Source: Polaromonas sp. (GTDB lineage: Bacteria; Pseudomonadota; Gammaproteobacteria; Burkholderiales; Burkholderiaceae_C). From it: a stretch of 64,000 nt of DNA. The stretch lies in the NCBI RefSeq assembly GCF_016185115.1, contig NZ_JACPOF010000020.1:62001-126000 (forward strand). Reading direction: 5' to 3'. Shown here piece after piece: positions 23,258 through 34,515 of the stretch (within the stretch, counting starts at the first letter, position 1; each line of letters opens with the position of its first letter). The notes under the pieces were generated by a model. It saw nothing but the letters and a program-made list of their open reading frames with translations, was not told the origin of the DNA and ran no database searches. Both the position numbers and the translations under genes were made by a program.

Positions 23258-25225
23258 TTACTTTGGTTCGCTTCCAAGAGAGTCCTTTACTTGGTAGCGG
23301 GTACCATCAGATTTGATCCAGTCCAGAGCTCCGACCTTGATAGCAGGCCTCAACGCCTCGGGGACCATCTCGAGTTCTGTTCTTGAGCTGGGGTCAGTGC
23401 GAGTTCCGCCGAAAAGCCGAACCTCCTTTTTTGCACGAGTAACAGCGACGTAGATTGTGCGCAGCTCCGCATCTCGCTCGGATTTTGTTTTGGCCTTGTT
23501 TATCGGCCACCCACCTTCGACCAGTCCAATGGCGAACACGTAGGGCCACTCTCCACCCTTGGCGCCATGGAGAGTAGTGAAAGTCACGCCTGACGCGGGG
23601 TTATCAACTATTCCTTTAAGCTTGGCGTGAGCGGCCTTCCAGCCCAAGTCAAGCTGCCGAACAACCGGATCAAAGTGCCGTAACCAGTTCCGGAGTTCGG
23701 GCTCATGCCTGATACCCCCACTTGAGCGCAGGTAAGCGTTGGTTGCCGCCTTGAACATAGACTCGCGGGCGCTACCCCTGAACTGCGAAAGCTCCAGGCA
23801 AAGATCGGCGCCGCGGTCTGAAGCCCATGGATCACTATCACCCAGCTCAAGATCAACCTTCTCCAGTATTCCCTTAACAATTTCTTCATTAAGCGATAAC
23901 TTGGTAGCGCGTTTTTTTGGCTCGACCGTTTTCTTCTCCCCGCCTCCTGCCCTTTCGATGAGGTAAGCCAGCTTCATGACAGCTTCGAGGTGAGGCAGAA
24001 ACTTGCGCCCCCGCTTGGGATGCTGCGTAGGAAGTGCTCTAGCCCAAAACTCTCGCTCTAATGGGGGTAACTCTTTCTTGGTCCGGGCAATCACGGCAAT
24101 ATCTGTACCCGGCACTCCCGTAGCCAACAGCTCTGCGATTTGCTGAGCCACTGCCGCGTTCATATCGACAGCCGCCTCAAAAGAATAGAAAGTTGGTTTC
24201 GGCCCTGATTTTGACGCTGTGATAGCGAAAGGCTGCCCACCCGAATGCGTGACCGCAACATTCCGCAGAATGAGATTGGCGAGGCGGGCATTCTGGTAAG
24301 TCAAGCGAAACGACTTGCACAGGGGAAGGCTGACCGCACCATCCAGAGGAGAAAAAGAAGCGCCACGATACTCAAAAATGGATTGATTCGGATCACCCAG
24401 CACCATTAAATGAAGGCGGGAATCCCGTTTCGCCATCGTGTTGACAAGTTGGATGTGATTAGGTCCAGCGTCCTGCCATTCGTCCACAAACACATACTTG
24501 TAGCCCAACCCGGTTGGTCCTCGTTTTTCGACAACACGGGTGGCGCGGCGCGTCATGTCGAAGAAGGTCAGTGAACCCTCAGACCAAAGCTTTCGCCTAG
24601 TTTCTCGAACAAGAGCTTCGACCAAGATTTGGCGAAGTGCATTGAATTGGCTCGGCCTGCGCTTTTCCGACCTCTTACCCTCTGGCCTGCCTGTCAGAAC
24701 ATCCACGACGAGCTGAACCGATTTGTGCTCAACGCTATTGATCTCTGCCAACCACTCCAGCCCAGATTTGCGATCAGGTCGACCCAGAACCTTCACCGCT
24801 TTCAAGGTCTTGCGCCCCAACTCCATTGACGAATTCTTCTTGGACTTGATGCAGGCTATTAGTGCAGTCACTGACCACAAGACAGCGGCTTCCACTTCTT
24901 TGGTCTTTGCCAGCTTGGCATTGCTCTTCATGCCTCGGGCCACGCTGAGACCAAAGCCATCAAGAGTCTTTACGACCACTCCGTTTTCAGCCAGTCCGAC
25001 GGGTAGGCCAGCCCTACGCAGAGCATCCTCGCTTCGGCGCCGATCCTCACGGGAATAAGGAATCCACACAATCTCCTCGGGGTTTGCGCCTTGATCGACC
25101 AGATACTTGATACGCCGAACAACCATCGTGGTCTTACCGCTACCGGGACAGGCAAACACTTGGACCGATCGCTCTTTGGTTTGAACGATGTCCAGTTGCT
25201 CTTTGCTGGGCTGGAATTCTTTCAT
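23258..25225 (-). CDS. UvrD/Rep-like superfamily 1 helicase
   Basis: This ATP-dependent DNA helicase-like protein has 655 aa. Motif I is ACPGSGKTT (25-33), motif II VFVDEWQDAGP (DEWQD), motif III GDPNQSIFEYRGA, motif V TTLHGAKGGEWPYV, and motif VI YVAVTRAKKEV. It is shorter than UvrD (about 720 aa) and has a Lys-rich insert (KKTVEPKKRATK). Such helicases occur alone or as partners of nucleases in defence loci. No adjacent nuclease is on the same strand; the HNH gene is 1.5 kb away and opposite. The upstream region is AT-rich with a perfect palindrome. Confidence 0.9.
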   Translation of the reverse strand: MKEFQPSKEQLDIVQTKERSVQVFACPGSGKTTMVVRRIKYLVDQGANPEEIVWIPYSREDRRRSEDALRRAGLPVGLAENGVVVKTLDGFGLSVARGMKSNAKLAKTKEVEAAVLWSVTALIACIKSKKNSSMELGRKTLKAVKVLGRPDRKSGLEWLAEINSVEHKSVQLVVDVLTGRPEGKRSEKRRPSQFNALRQILVEALVRETRRKLWSEGSLTFFDMTRRATRVVEKRGPTGLGYKYVFVDEWQDAGPNHIQLVNTMAKRDSRLHLMVLGDPNQSIFEYRGASFSPLDGAVSLPLCKSFRLTYQNARLANLILRNVAVTHSGGQPFAITASKSGPKPTFYSFEAAVDMNAAVAQQIAELLATGVPGTDIAVIARTKKELPPLEREFWARALPTQHPKRGRKFLPHLEAVMKLAYLIERAGGGEKKTVEPKKRATKLSLNEEIVKGILEKVDLELGDSDPWASDRGADLCLELSQFRGSARESMFKAATNAYLRSSGGIRHEPELRNWLRHFDPVVRQLDLGWKAAHAKLKGIVDNPASGVTFTTLHGAKGGEWPYVFAIGLVEGGWPINKAKTKSERDAELRTIYVAVTRAKKEVRLFGGTRTDPSSRTELEMVPEALRPAIKVGALDWIKSDGTRYQVKDSLGSEPK

Positions 25226-25294
25226 TTTGGTTAACCTGATTTGATTTGGTCCGTTTTGGATGAGTACTGAAAAGCACTTTGGAACCTTCGGCCT

Positions 25295-25310
25295 ATCAAA
25301 TTAATTTGAT
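25295..25310. promoter_or_regulatory. Perfect 16-bp palindrome upstream of the helicase gene
   Basis: ATCAAATTAATTTGAT is perfectly self-complementary and lies 70 bp before the helicase start codon. It is in a 283-bp AT-rich spacer (25226-25508) that otherwise shows no gene. It is a plausible operator for one of the local HTH proteins. Confidence 0.45.
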
Positions 25311-25508
25311 TAGGAGCAACTTCACTTCAAAATTTCATTCTTAATATGACGTAAATCAAGGTAGAAATTAAGGTGATAGGTTGTGCTCATCGAATTAGAA
25401 AATTGTGTGTTTTCACTTGGAAATTAAATTGAAATCGACTGTTATTCATCAATCTTGGTATGGCGAAAAAGAAAGTTGTGTATATGACCATTGACTGGCC
25501 ATAACCAT

Positions 25509-26360
25509 TTATCTCGCCCATACAGGGATCGTAAATTCACCTCTCTTTGCAGCCAGCAACCAAACGTCTAACGTCACCTCTTCAAGCGCACCAAAATCTA
25601 GGTTATGCAGTCTCACCATCTGATGAAGGGAAATATTTCCGTTCAGCTTGACCGTGGCAATTTGGCTCAATAGCCGATTTGCTCTTTTGACCAATGCCGT
25701 TTCCGATACCTTTTCACTACCAAGTGCTCGCCCAAGCTGGTTCTTCGTTGTCGGCGGCTGGAAAAACCTCACCACGTTGGCCCAATACCTTTGATGATTG
25801 AAGTGCAAGAGGTCCCCAACCGAGAGAATCCCTGCATCGCTCAATGGACGGGTACCCTGAAGCCTTAGTTCAAAGTGCGAAATAGGCTGAGATGCCAGTT
25901 TGGACGAAAGCTTTCCTGTTTTGTCGGCATACGTACAAACATTGAACTCTTTGTTGGGAGCATTTAGGTAAGTCGCGGCGTGGCGTTCAGCATGCTGCAC
26001 TGCGGTGCCCGCGCTCTTTCCTTTAAAAACCGTCGATGGCCAAAAATGGCGCACCAGCACAATTGCTTCCGATGCATCATCAGCCGCGATATCCATCGCA
26101 AGCTCGACTGAGGACACTCGTGCGGCAATCGTTCCCAGCTCAATTGGAAGGGCTCGCAAGAATTTTTTGGAAGGCCGCGAAAAAATTAACTGGTAAGGGT
26201 AGGCTCTGTCGAAAGTCGTGTTGCTGGGAGAACGAAGGATCTGTATCAATTCTGAATGCGGTGAAAGAGCTACAAGCCTTTCAATAGTCTTTGGCGGCAG
26301 TTCTTGACTGGTTGAAATAGCAACCTGATCGAACTCGAAAACATGAGGGTTGTAATGCAT
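25509..26360 (-). CDS. Uncharacterised protein, possibly replication-initiator-like
   Basis: The protein has about 283 aa with no signal peptide or membrane segments. The central segment VSSVELAMDIAADD, followed about 70 residues later by FNVCTYADK and ISHFELRLQGTRPLSDAGI, recalls proteins in plasmids and integrative elements that are related to rolling-circle or filamentous-phage replication initiators. That is an impression from motif style, not a firm match. An ATG 39 bp upstream is an alternative start. It follows the excisionase-like gene on the same strand, as a likely operon. Confidence 0.5.
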   Translation of the reverse strand: MHYNPHVFEFDQVAISTSQELPPKTIERLVALSPHSELIQILRSPSNTTFDRAYPYQLIFSRPSKKFLRALPIELGTIAARVSSVELAMDIAADDASEAIVLVRHFWPSTVFKGKSAGTAVQHAERHAATYLNAPNKEFNVCTYADKTGKLSSKLASQPISHFELRLQGTRPLSDAGILSVGDLLHFNHQRYWANVVRFFQPPTTKNQLGRALGSEKVSETALVKRANRLLSQIATVKLNGNISLHQMVRLHNLDFGALEEVTLDVWLLAAKRGEFTIPVWAR

Positions 26361-26439
26361 AGTTGGATGAAATTTGAGGCAAGCCGGTGGCCTGCACATT
26401 CAAGTGCATTTACAAGCAAGCCTAGTAACTATTGGGAAT

Positions 26440-27048
26440 TCAGCGGTCTCTTTGAGAGATGTATTTCTCCACGGTCTTACGTCTGATGCGCACCAGATGA
26501 CCAACACGCACTGTCTCGATGTCACCATCCTCGATTCGGGCACGAACCGTGTTTTTGCTGACCCGTAGAAAGTCAGCAAGGTCCTGGATGGAGAACATTT
26601 CTTCGCCCAACGCCTCCGCAACACTGTTTTTCCTGTAGCGCGGTTGACGGCTCTTCGACGGCAACGTTTCAGCGGTTTTAGCAAACGCAGACGAGGGACT
26701 TGCCTCAAATGCCGAGAGAGACTTTTCTAACAAAGGATCTCCGTTTTCCTGCAACGGAGTTAGCTGTTCGCCAGAGCGTGCTTGAGCCCGTGGACTAGTT
26801 TCAGCCTCCTTGAGGGTAGGGTTGCTCGGCGAGGGATGCTCGTTCCGTACCACTTCTGCAGTTGGTGTCGCTTGAGGTGCAACCTCCACCTGCTCGCCAT
26901 CATTCGCTGGACCGGTCGTGGTGGCTGGCTGGTCAGTAGAGGTTGTCTTGTCAGAACTTGAGCGAAATTTCACAACCGTGTTGCGACCGCCAGGAGATAA
27001 AGTTTTGCGCTCAACGTCGCGCTGAGAACGAAAAGAAACTGGAAACAT
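26440..27048 (-). CDS. Excisionase-type helix-turn-helix protein (HTH_17)
   Basis: The C-terminal 55 residues form an excisionase/MerR-like domain: MFSIQDLADFLRVSKNTVRA, then IEDGDIETVRVGHLVRIRRK. The first 140 residues are Ser/Thr/Pro/Glu-rich and look disordered, giving 202 aa, far longer than a plain excisionase. It precedes the replication-like gene on the same strand. Next to a tRNA gene this suggests a recombination directionality factor or a replication or partition regulator of an integrated element. No integrase is in view. Confidence 0.7.
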   Translation of the reverse strand: MFPVSFRSQRDVERKTLSPGGRNTVVKFRSSSDKTTSTDQPATTTGPANDGEQVEVAPQATPTAEVVRNEHPSPSNPTLKEAETSPRAQARSGEQLTPLQENGDPLLEKSLSAFEASPSSAFAKTAETLPSKSRQPRYRKNSVAEALGEEMFSIQDLADFLRVSKNTVRARIEDGDIETVRVGHLVRIRRKTVEKYISQRDR

Positions 27049-27537
27049 AGTTATTGAGACTCCAAGGAGAGGCCGCGAATCCGCAGCGACTTATGTATTA
27101 CTTGAGGTACTAAACCTCAAACGGCTTGGCCGGCTCTCGTGGAGAGGAAACTCCGCTGCTGCGAAGTCGTTTTAGGCGGCAGCCTAAAACTAAGATGACT
27201 GAGACTCAGCCACCTAAGCGCTTACATAAGTTCCTTGTGAGTTTCATGAAGAGTGACGTTATGGGCTGCAAATAGCCGGATAGGCAAAGGCCAAGTCACT
27301 TACATGAAAAGCCAGATTTCGTGCCAATGCACTTAAATATGGATGAGATGATTTTGTACTTTTTGCACAAATTTATCAAGCGTGCAGGTCACTGCGCGAT
27401 ATTCGGAGGGCGCTTGGCACGGCGGTAGTTACCCCAGCAGATCGCGGCGCCACACTGCGTTACGTGCAAGCATGCCAATAGCAACAGCCTTACCGGTGCA
27501 ACTAAGTGCAATTCAGCACAAATCAAAAAGGGGGTAG
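27049..27537. other. Gene-free spacer before the tRNA-Ser terminator, with hairpins
   Basis: No coding region is seen. Two perfect inverted repeats stand out: TTGAGGT/ACCTCAA at 27102-27120 and GTTTTAGGC/GCCTAAAAC (4-nt loop) at 27169-27190. Being next to the 3' side of a tRNA gene, this is where an attachment-site core or an origin of an integrated element could lie, but no repeat of the tRNA end is visible within the window. Confidence 0.5.
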
Positions 27538-27573
27538 AAAAAAGGGTTGCAAGCCGTGACTAGCTTGCAACCC
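27538..27573 (-). terminator. Rho-independent terminator of tRNA-Ser
   Basis: On the minus strand GGGTTGCAAGC and GCTTGCAACCC form a perfect 11-bp stem with an 8-nt loop, followed by TTTTTTCT. It begins about 20 bp after the tRNA 3' end, so it should end the tRNA transcript. Confidence 0.9.
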
Positions 27574-27591
27574 GCATGTTTCCTAGTATTG

Positions 27592-27680
<89 letters not shown>

Positions 27681-27697
27681 TGAGTGAACCCGTGATT

Positions 27698-30112
<2,415 letters not shown>

Positions 30113-30113
<1 letters not shown>

Positions 30114-30601
30114 CACAAAACCCCGATCAACTGGACTTCAAAGACGACAGGCTGACCCGCAAGCGGATGGTTGAAGTCGAACTGCACAGCATCGCCAGAC
30201 CCCTTGACCTGCTGCACAGCACCGGCGTACTGGCCCATGCCGTCAGGCGTGGGGAACTGCACCACATCACCAACCTTGTACTGCTCATCCGGGTCGCCCA
30301 GTTCATTGAGCAGCTTGCGCGCCACCCACTGCACAAGCTCGGGGTTGCGTTCGCCAAAAGCCTCGCCAGCGGGCAACTCAAAAGTGGTGCGCGTACCTTC
30401 AGCCAGGCCCAGCAGGCGCCGCTCGATGGCGGGGGACAGCTCGCCCGTTCCCAGGCTCAGGGTGGCAGGCTTGCCGTCAAAGGTGTTGATGATGTCGGCC
30501 CCCGGCTTGCCGCCCGCCGCCGGGCCGGCCATGCGGTAATGCAGCGTCAAAAAAGAGCCCTGTTCAACGACAGGCGGGGTGGTGGTTTCCACGGTGGACA
30601 T
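30113..30601 (-). CDS. fkpB: FKBP-type peptidyl-prolyl isomerase (SlpA/FkpB-like)
   Basis: This cytoplasmic proline isomerase/chaperone of 162 aa belongs to the SlyD/FkpB class. The FKBP part (FLTLHYRMA, then FDGKPATLSLGTGELSPAIE) surrounds an inserted-in-flap domain (about residues 75-130, AFGERNPELVQWVARKLL). It overlaps ispH. The catalytic pocket looks complete. No signal peptide is present. Confidence 0.93.
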
Positions 30602-30737
30602 AAAACTTTCGGCTTCCAGTCGGGTACAGCTGGACTGTTTGTAAACTGCCCCTATTGTAGAAAGTACCGCACAGGGAGGCCAGTTTGCGGATTTTTACCC
30701 CTCAAGCCGTCAGGCCGCGGCAAACAAAGAATAGAAA

Positions 30738-31412
30738 ATGCTACTGAAGGACATCCCCCAGGATTCGCGCCCGCGTGAAAAACTGCTGGCCCGCGGCCCA
30801 GGCGCGCTCAGCAATGCCGAACTGCTCGCATTGCTCATACGTACCGGGCTGCAAGGGAAAAACGCGCTGCAGATAGGCGAAGAACTGGTTCAGAAGTTTG
30901 GTGGCGTGGCGGGCCTGCTGCACGCCACGCCTGACGAAATCAAAGGCATCAAGGGTCTTGGCCCCGCGAAGACGGCCGAGCTGATCGCCGTCCTTGAACT
31001 GGCCCGCCGCGCACTCGCAGAAGAGCTGAAGGAAAAAACCCTGTTCGCCACGCCACAGGCCGTGCGCGACTACCTGCAGCTTCAGCTTGGTAGCCGGCCT
31101 TATGAAGTCTTTGCGGTGCTTTTTCTCGACAGCCAGCACCGGCTCATCGTGCTGGAGGAGATGTTTCGCGGCACCCTCACCCAGACATCGGTCTATCCGC
31201 GTGAGGTTGTCATTCGCGCCCTTGCCCTCAATGCGGCCAGCGTGGTGCTGGCCCACAACCACCCCAGCGGCACAGCCAAACCTTCGCGTGCCGACGAGGC
31301 ATTGACGCAAACCCTCAAATCCGCATTGGCTCTGGTCGATGTGCGGGTGCTTGACCACTTTGTAGTGACAAGCACGGGCGCCGTCTCCATGGCCGAGCTG
31401 GGGCTGCTATAA
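30738..31412 (+). CDS. radC: RadC-family JAB domain protein
   Basis: RadC has 224 aa with an N-terminal helix-hairpin-helix ([17 protein letters not shown]) and a C-terminal JAB/MPN metalloprotease-like domain. The metal-binding motif is [14 protein letters not shown]. Its cell role is still debated despite the DNA-repair name. The gene is followed 9 bp later by a structured inverted-repeat element. Confidence 0.96.
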   Translation: MLLKDIPQDSRPREKLLARGPGALSNAELLALLIRTGLQGKNALQIGEELVQKFGGVAGLLHATPDEIKGIKGLGPAKTAELIAVLELARRALAEELKEKTLFATPQAVRDYLQLQLGSRPYEVFAVLFLDSQHRLIVLEEMFRGTLTQTSVYPREVVIRALALNAASVVLAHNHPSGTAKPSRADEALTQTLKSALALVDVRVLDHFVVTSTGAVSMAELGLL

Positions 31413-31420
31413 AAGTGGAA

Positions 31421-31678
31421 CCTGCTTACCCTATTTTCAGGAGATGCGTTGTGAGTCAAAAGGGCTGTGCGCAAGGCGCAAAACGTAGACGGGGTATACC
31501 CCGGCAAGGCTTTGCAACGCCGCGCACGGCCCTTTTGATCACAACCCGCAGGGAACGCGGTGAAAGCAGCGCCACTCTGCGTTGCACTCCTGGGCAAGGC
31601 AGGAGCCTTGCCGTCGTCGCGCGCCTTGATTGGCACTGCTTTCACCGCGTTCGCGCTCCTGAAAATAGGGTAAACAGG
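31421..31678. repeat. 258-bp nested inverted-repeat element between radC and smr
   Basis: Outer inverted repeats of 23 bp (22 identical; left begins CCTGCTTACCCTATTTTCAG) enclose two large hairpins. The first pairs 31448-31472 with 31522-31545. The second pairs 31553-31574 with 31631-31652 (21 of 22 bp). Inside the second is GGCAAGGC-AGGA-GCCTTGCC at 31593-31612. No coding capacity is seen. It looks like a miniature inverted-repeat element or a highly structured intergenic repeat, placed tightly between two genes. Confidence 0.85.
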
Positions 31679-31683
31679 TCCTT

Positions 31684-32337
31684 ATGAAAACCGCCATTAA
31701 AAGTTTGCAGGACCTCAAGGCGGTCAAGAAGGAAATCGAAACCCGGGTGCGTCTCGAGCAGGAGCACGCAGCCGCACGTGCAGCCGCCGCCGCGAAGGCA
31801 AAGGCTGAAAAAGAACTTTTTTCGCGCACCATAGGCCCGGTCAAATCACTGCCGCCCAAACACCTGCCCGGCCAGCGCGCCGTGTTGCCTGTGGCGCAGG
31901 CGGCGCCGATTGCCGTACAGCAGCAGCTTGATGAACTCGCGGTGATGCGTTCTGCCCTGTCCGACGAGTTTGATGTGGACACCCTGCTCGATACCGACGA
32001 GGCGCTGAGCTATCGCCGCCCCGGCATGGGGCCCGAGGTGGTGCGCAAGCTGCGCCGGGGCGGCTGGAGCATTCAGGGCCAGCTGGACCTGCACGGCCTG
32101 CGCCGCGAGGACGCTCGCGAGGCGTTGAGCCTGTTCATCAAGGACGCCCACAAGGTGGGCTGGCGCTGCGTGCGTGTGGTGCATGGCAAGGGCCTGGGCT
32201 CGCCGGGCAAAACGCCGGTGCTCAAGGGCAAGGTGCAGAGCTGGCTGATACAGAAGCAGGAGGTGCTGGCATTTGTGCAGGCACGGCCTGCCGAAGGCGG
32301 CGCCGGCGCGCTGGTGGTGCTGCTGGCACAAGGGTGA
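31684..32337 (+). CDS. Smr-domain protein
   Basis: The Smr domain (MutS2 C-terminal type, nuclease-like) occupies about residues 125-210. It contains LDLHGLRREDAREALSLFI and the loop VVHGKGLGSPGKTPVLKG. The N-terminal 100 residues are helical and charged (QEHAAARAAAAAKAKAEKE). Length (217 aa) fits the YdaL/SmrA-like group. Its ATG lies only 5 bp after the structured repeat, whose end includes no clear ribosome site except AGGTCC. Confidence 0.92.
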   Translation: MKTAIKSLQDLKAVKKEIETRVRLEQEHAAARAAAAAKAKAEKELFSRTIGPVKSLPPKHLPGQRAVLPVAQAAPIAVQQQLDELAVMRSALSDEFDVDTLLDTDEALSYRRPGMGPEVVRKLRRGGWSIQGQLDLHGLRREDAREALSLFIKDAHKVGWRCVRVVHGKGLGSPGKTPVLKGKVQSWLIQKQEVLAFVQARPAEGGAGALVVLLAQG

Positions 32338-32425
32338 GGCAGAGCTGAAACAGGGACGGTGCCTGTAATCACGCCGTCACATGCTTTGCGCACCATGGCG
32401 TCCTCTACTTGCAAAGGATTCCCGC

Positions 32426-33781
32426 ATGCGCCTGACCTTCCGCCCTTCCCTCTGTGCCATCACCCTGGCAGCACTGGCTGCCCTGCCGGCACACGCACAA
32501 ACCGCTTTCCCGGCAACGCTGGCAGGCCATGTCGTGATGCCCGCTCAATCTTTTGTGCAGGCGCCCAAGGATGCGCCTGAAGACCTGAAGATCAGCGGCA
32601 AGTTCACCACCCCACAACGCGCGGACAAACTCGCCTCGATAGAAGGCCTGTCAGCCGGCCGCCCGACGGGCGTCTCTCTGCCGTTCAAAGGCCAGCCGTT
32701 GCAGGGCCACTCGGGTATCAAAAAAATGCCGGATGGCAGCTTCTGGGTGCTGACCGACAACGGCTTTGGCGCCAAGGCCAATTCGCCGGACGCCATGCTG
32801 TATCTGAACCGCTATGCCATCGACTTCAAGGCCGGCAGCATCAAGCGCCTGCAAACCATCTTTTTGCATGACCCGGACAAAAAGGTGCCGTTTCGCATCG
32901 TCCATGAAAGCACCAAAAAGCGTTACCTGACCGGCAGCGACTTTGACACGGAGAGCTTTCAGATCGCCGGCGGCGCGCTGTGGATTGGCGACGAGTTTGG
33001 CCCCTTCCTGATCAAGACCGACATGACGGGCAAGGTACTGGCCGTGTTCGAGACACAGGTCGAAGGCAAGGTCGTACGCTCGCCCGACCACCCCGCCGTC
33101 ACCACGCCGGGCGCACCCGGCGGCGCCGTGGATTTCCAGGTTCGCCGCTCCAAGGGTTTTGAAGGCATGGCATCTTCGAAAGACGGCAGCAAGCTGTATG
33201 CGCTGCTTGAAGGCGCCTTGTACGACGCGGCCACCAAAGGCAATGAAAAGCTGGACGGCAAGGACTATCTTCGCGTGCTGGAATTCGACGTGAAATCCCA
33301 GCAATGGACGGGCCGCCACTGGAAGTACGTGCTGGAAGGCGCCAGCCACGCGATTGGCGACTTCAACATGATTGATGGCACCACCGGCCTCATCATCGAA
33401 CGCGACAACGGCGAAGGCACGGCCGACAAGGCCTGCCCGGAAGGCCAGAGGCGCACAGACTGCTTTCATGACATCGCCAAATTCAAGCGCGTGTACAAAA
33501 TCGAGTTGAGCGAGGCCAATGTCGGCGGCCCGGTGCGCAAGATCGGCTACATAGACCTGCTGAACATTGCCGACCCCAACAAGCTGGCGCGCAAGCCGCT
33601 GAACAATGGCGTGCTGACCTTCCCCTTCTTCACCATCGAGAACGTCGATGTGTTTGACGCCACCCACATCGTGGTCGGCAACGACAACAACCTGCCGTTC
33701 TCCAGCAGCCGCGAGCCCAACAAGGCGGACGACAACGAGATGGTGCTGCTGGAAGTGGGCGACTTGCTGAAGGCGAAGTAA
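32426..33781 (+). CDS. Exported phytase-like esterase-domain protein
   Basis: This 451-aa exported protein has a signal peptide (MRLTFRPSLCAITLAALAAL, cleavage after AHAQ) and an esterase-like-activity-of-phytase domain (PF13449 type). Recognisable parts include LPFKGQPLQGHSGIKKMPDG, FWVLTDNGFGAKANSPDA and IDGTTGLIIERDNGEG. It is probably a periplasmic beta-propeller phosphoesterase; the substrate is not known. The ATG follows AAAGGA; upstream frame extension lacks a site. Confidence 0.88.
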   Translation: MRLTFRPSLCAITLAALAALPAHAQTAFPATLAGHVVMPAQSFVQAPKDAPEDLKISGKFTTPQRADKLASIEGLSAGRPTGVSLPFKGQPLQGHSGIKKMPDGSFWVLTDNGFGAKANSPDAMLYLNRYAIDFKAGSIKRLQTIFLHDPDKKVPFRIVHESTKKRYLTGSDFDTESFQIAGGALWIGDEFGPFLIKTDMTGKVLAVFETQVEGKVVRSPDHPAVTTPGAPGGAVDFQVRRSKGFEGMASSKDGSKLYALLEGALYDAATKGNEKLDGKDYLRVLEFDVKSQQWTGRHWKYVLEGASHAIGDFNMIDGTTGLIIERDNGEGTADKACPEGQRRTDCFHDIAKFKRVYKIELSEANVGGPVRKIGYIDLLNIADPNKLARKPLNNGVLTFPFFTIENVDVFDATHIVVGNDNNLPFSSSREPNKADDNEMVLLEVGDLLKAK

Positions 33782-33793
33782 TTTCAGCTGGTT

Positions 33794-33852
33794 TTAACGT
33801 ACACGTTTAATTTTTAACGTGTACGTTAATTTTTTGCCGTATACGGCAAAAA
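33794..33852. terminator. Bidirectional terminator-like palindromes
   Basis: Two palindromes follow each other: TTAACGTACACGTT and its perfect 14-bp inverse around 8 nt, then a perfect 22-bp palindrome TTTTT-GCCGTATACGGC-AAAAA at 33831-33852. The T- and A-runs suit termination in both directions, for the phytase-like gene and the convergent globin gene. The remaining spacer to 34065 holds more short hairpins (GCTAT..ATAGC) but no gene. Confidence 0.7.
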
Positions 33853-34065
33853 CTTGTTTTCAGAGCTGCCGGCAAGCCGGTTCAAGGCGTTAAAAAGCTC
33901 AAAAAATGCCATTTTTGAGGCGTAAAAATGGCTGCAGGCCAATAAATATGCACGTGAGTAGCTATTTATTTCATAGCAAATTACGCAATTGGACACGCTA
34001 CAGGTGCTGCGGGGGAGGCCGCTGGAACTCCGTCTGAGCCACCAGCCGACCTGTGCGCAACTCTC

Positions 34066-34503
34066 TCAGCCCTCACCCCGGTTCCGCATCCAGTCCGCCG
34101 TCTGGAAGAACGAGGTGTTCAGGCGTGCGCGAAGCTCATCATCGACACCGGTCTCGCGCATGGCCTGGTCCATGCAGGCCAGCCATTCGTCACGCTCCCT
34201 GATGCCTATGGGGCCCGTCGCCCCGCCCTGCCCCTGCATATGGCGCATGCGCAGGCGCGGGTGGCCGAAACGCTCGGTGTAGTGCTGCGGCCCGCCCATC
34301 CAGCCGCAGAGAAACCAGAACAGGCGGTCGCGTGCGTTCTCAAGCGTATTGCCGTGTACGGCGCGCAGCACGGCGTAGGCGGGCTCCAGGTCCATCAGGT
34401 CATAAAAGCGGTCAACCAGCGCCCGGATGCGCGCCTCGCCGCCTATCCATTCAAACGGTGTGGCAAAAGGCGGGTTGCCGGGTGGTTTTTCTTCGATCTG
34501 CAT
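34066..34503 (-). CDS. Group II truncated hemoglobin
   Basis: This small heme protein (145 aa) is of the trHb2/GlbO type, linked to O2/NO handling. Features are TPFEWIGGEARIRALVDRFY, the pre-F Trp-Gly segment FLCGWMGGPQHYTERFG with histidines nearby, and RMRHMQ containing the proximal histidine. WLACMDQAM is the typical G-helix start. It lies 12 bp after selU on the same strand, so cotranscription is likely. Confidence 0.9.
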   Translation of the reverse strand: MQIEEKPPGNPPFATPFEWIGGEARIRALVDRFYDLMDLEPAYAVLRAVHGNTLENARDRLFWFLCGWMGGPQHYTERFGHPRLRMRHMQGQGGATGPIGIRERDEWLACMDQAMRETGVDDELRARLNTSFFQTADWMRNRGEG

Positions 34504-34515
34504 GTGCGCTTTCTC

